A stretch of DNA of 64,000 nt from CAVUFH01 sp963740835 (lineage in GTDB: Bacteria > Actinomycetota > Acidimicrobiia > IMCC26256 > PALSA-610), in NCBI GenBank assembly GCA_963740835.1, contig CAVUFH010000003.1, forward strand, positions 1,364,001-1,428,000, written 5' to 3'. The position numbers and the translations under genes are program-made. The notes below the pieces were generated by a model. It saw nothing but the letters and a program-made list of their open reading frames with translations. It did no database searches and was not told the origin of the DNA. Shown in pieces: positions 62,564 through 64,000 of this stretch (the stretch's first letter is position 1; each line of letters starts with the position of its first letter).

Positions 62564-62594
62564 ATGATAATGGCATCTTCGTTTTCTGCAAACG
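62564..62594 (-). promoter_or_regulatory. Promoter and palindrome between reductase and acyl-CoA synthetase genes
   Basis: On the minus strand TTGCAG (62586-62591) and TATCAT (62564-62569) are 16 bp apart. The -35 is covered by a perfect inverted repeat CGTTT-N5-AAACG (62580-62594), a likely operator for the divergent reductase and synthetase genes. No clear promoter for the synthetase is seen. Confidence 0.5.
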
Positions 62595-62639
62595 TTCTTT
62601 CCGCGTGCGCTAGTGTCGGCGCGTGGCGACGGGGAGTCG

Positions 62640-64000
62640 ATGACCCGCGAACGGCCGGTGCCGGTACGGCCGGTGCCCGCGGCCCGGCGCGCGCGCTACC
62701 TCGCGGAGGGGTGGTGGACCGACGACACGCTGGGCGGGCTCGTCGACCGATCGCTGCGCGCCACACCTGACGCGACCGTCAGCATCTGGTCCGAGACCCG
62801 CCCGTGGCAAGGGACGTACGCGGCGATCCACTCCGAAGCGCGGCGTCTCGTCACCGCGCTCGCGGACGCGGGGCTGGAGCGCGGCGATGTCGTCGCGTTC
62901 CAGCTCCCGAACTGGAGGGAAGCGGTCGTCGCGTTCTACGGCCTCGCCCTGGGCGGGTACGTGCTCGTGCCGATCGTGCACATTTACGGTCCCAAGGAAG
63001 TGCGTTTCATCCTCGGCGAGAGCCGGGCGCGCGCCTACATCTCTGCCGACCACTACGGCCACGTCGACAACATCGACATCATCGACGGCGCCGCGCCCCG
63101 CACGCTTCCCGATCTGGCGTGGCACGTCGTCGTCGGTCCGGTCGATCCGGCGCCGGCGCCGGCACCGCGCGTACACCGGGTCGGCTGGGACGTCGTCGAC
63201 GCGGCCGCGCCGAGTTCCCCGCTCGACGCACCCGATCCCGATGACGTCTGCGTGATCGCGTACACGTCGGGGACCACGAGCGATCCCAAAGGCGTGATGC
63301 ACACCCACCGGACGCTGCTCGCCGAGCTGCTGCACATGCGCGCCTGGATCACGCCCGGATCACCGAACCTGATGGGGTCGCCCGTCACCCACGCCACCGG
63401 CATGTTGGGTGCGGTGCTCGCGCCCATGGAGCAAGGCCAAGCCATCCATCTGATCGACCGGTGGGATCCGACGCGCGTGCTCGACGTCATGCTCGAAGCC
63501 GATGTCGGCGCGGGAACCGGCGCGTCCGTCTTCCTCGCGAGCATCCTCGACCATCCCGGTTTCACGCCGGAACACGCGCGGCGGATGCGGCGCGTCGGGC
63601 TCGGCGGCGCGCCGGTGCCGCCCGCGCTCGGCGAACGCGCCGCCGCGCACGGCATCGCGATCGTGCGGGCCTACGGCTCGACGGAGCATCCCTCGGTCAC
63701 CGGGTGTGGCTTCGAGGACCCCGCGGCCAAGCGGCACGGCACCGACGGCCGGCCGCTGACGGGCGTCGAGATCCGTCTCGTCGACGCCGACGGTGTCGAT
63801 GTGGGCCCGGGGACGGCCGGCGAGATCTGGTCACGCGGCCCCGACCTCTGCGCCGGCTACACCGATCCCGCGCTGACCGCGGCTGCGTTCGACGCCGACG
63901 GCTGGTTCCGCACCGGTGACATGGGTGTCGTCGACACCGATGGCTTCCTCACGATCACGGACCGGCTGAAGGACGTGATCATCCGGGGTGGCGAGAACAT
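62640..64000 (+). CDS. AMP-dependent acyl-CoA synthetase, cut by window end
   Basis: From the ATG at 62640 (GGGGAG just before it) an open frame continues to the window end, about 453 residues visible. It has the adenylate-forming enzyme P-loop YTSGTTSDPKGVMH (about residue 208), the conserved VRAYGSTEHPSVTG, the GRPLTGVEIRLVD segment and the hinge region GWFRTGDMGVVDTDGFLTITDRLKDVIIRGGEN. It would activate a carboxylic acid, perhaps a steroid or aromatic side chain, to its CoA thioester. The C-terminal subdomain with the catalytic Lys lies past the window. Confidence 0.92.
   Translation, partial: MTRERPVPVRPVPAARRARYLAEGWWTDDTLGGLVDRSLRATPDATVSIWSETRPWQGTYAAIHSEARRLVTALADAGLERGDVVAFQLPNWREAVVAFYGLALGGYVLVPIVHIYGPKEVRFILGESRARAYISADHYGHVDNIDIIDGAAPRTLPDLAWHVVVGPVDPAPAPAPRVHRVGWDVVDAAAPSSPLDAPDPDDVCVIAYTSGTTSDPKGVMHTHRTLLAELLHMRAWITPGSPNLMGSPVTHATGMLGAVLAPMEQGQAIHLIDRWDPTRVLDVMLEADVGAGTGASVFLASILDHPGFTPEHARRMRRVGLGGAPVPPALGERAAAHGIAIVRAYGSTEHPSVTGCGFEDPAAKRHGTDGRPLTGVEIRLVDADGVDVGPGTAGEIWSRGPDLCAGYTDPALTAAAFDADGWFRTGDMGVVDTDGFLTITDRLKDVIIRGGEN

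Noticed and set aside
1..64000. CRISPR arrays, insertion sequences and phage genes
   Set aside because: No regularly spaced repeats with unique spacers, transposase motifs, integrase or structural phage proteins were recognised. The only tandem repeats are the 24-bp and 25-bp ones listed.
1..64000. tRNA and rRNA genes
   Set aside because: Reading the intergenic stretches showed no cloverleaf-like arms with a GTTCRA loop and no rRNA-like conserved text, but a covariance-model search was not possible.

Overview
The window is a very G+C-rich, densely coded stretch of bacterial chromosome. Several traits point to Actinomycetota: a polyprenol-phosphate-mannose synthase with GT-C mannosyltransferase-like proteins, the MurT/GatD lipid II amidation pair, a luciferase-like F420-type oxidoreductase, an ECF41-type sigma factor remnant, frequent GTG starts and many 4-nt ATGA/GTGA overlaps. 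An environmental lineage near Acidimicrobiia is my inference only. I found no rRNA, tRNA, CRISPR array, insertion sequence or phage gene.

Layout. 0-12 kb: a frameshifted DinG-type helicase, a MarR-GNAT fusion with a palindromic operator at its start, a DUF2252 protein, a frameshifted dimethylformamidase-like protein, SRPBCC and DUF488 proteins, a lipoprotein penicillin acylase and a Rieske oxygenase. 11.8-12.5 kb: two broken genes, one an ECF sigma factor that keeps only its two ends. 12.5-17.6 kb: a GT87-like mannosyltransferase coupled to a two-component system (kinase frameshifted), a polyprenol-phosphate-mannose synthase, and an ArsR/SRPBCC pair with a probably leaderless, self-overlapping promoter. 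18-26 kb: a large frameshifted AAA/LuxR regulator, an acidic protein ending in a 25-bp tandem repeat, two alpha/beta hydrolases, a single-domain TOPRIM protein, an MFS exporter and a YjbR protein. 26-30.8 kb: a PadR/ABC/FtsX-type operon, then a fused scar of marC and arcA fragments. 31-33.5 kb: a PQQ-propeller lipoprotein and an LpqC-type esterase. 33.5-37.1 kb: four overlapping ABC genes. 37-42.4 kb: envelope genes (GT-C enzyme, polytopic protein, GatD, MurT). 42.8-53.5 kb: PhoD phosphatase, cupin, HD/LuxR regulator, an enoyl-CoA hydratase/thiolase/OB-fold operon, a CPH-type metal ATPase behind a CsoR-like operator, an amidohydrolase and small proteins. 53.5-64 kb: a catabolic island with SnoaL-like protein, two amidohydrolases, TetR regulator, Rieske oxygenase with a small partner, carboxymuconolactone-decarboxylase-like protein, SDR, LLM oxidoreductase, KshB-like reductase and an acyl-CoA synthetase cut by the window end.

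How genes work together. The last 10 kb plus the thiolase operon look like a pathway that oxygenates a hydrophobic (steroid-, terpenoid- or aromatic-like) substrate, activates it as a CoA thioester and shortens it. Rieske oxygenase and KshB-like reductase would form the oxygenase; SDR, LLM enzyme and hydrolases would process the products. Ppm synthase plus the GT-C enzymes and MurT/GatD serve cell-envelope glycan and peptidoglycan modification.

A striking feature is the number of single-base frameshifts in otherwise well-conserved genes (dinG, dimethylformamidase-like, histidine kinase, LuxR, PQQ, sigma, coiled-coil), several at CGCGGC-type sequence. I suspect uncorrected sequencing or assembly errors for most of these. 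The two deletion scars (sigma; marC-arcA) are harder to explain that way.
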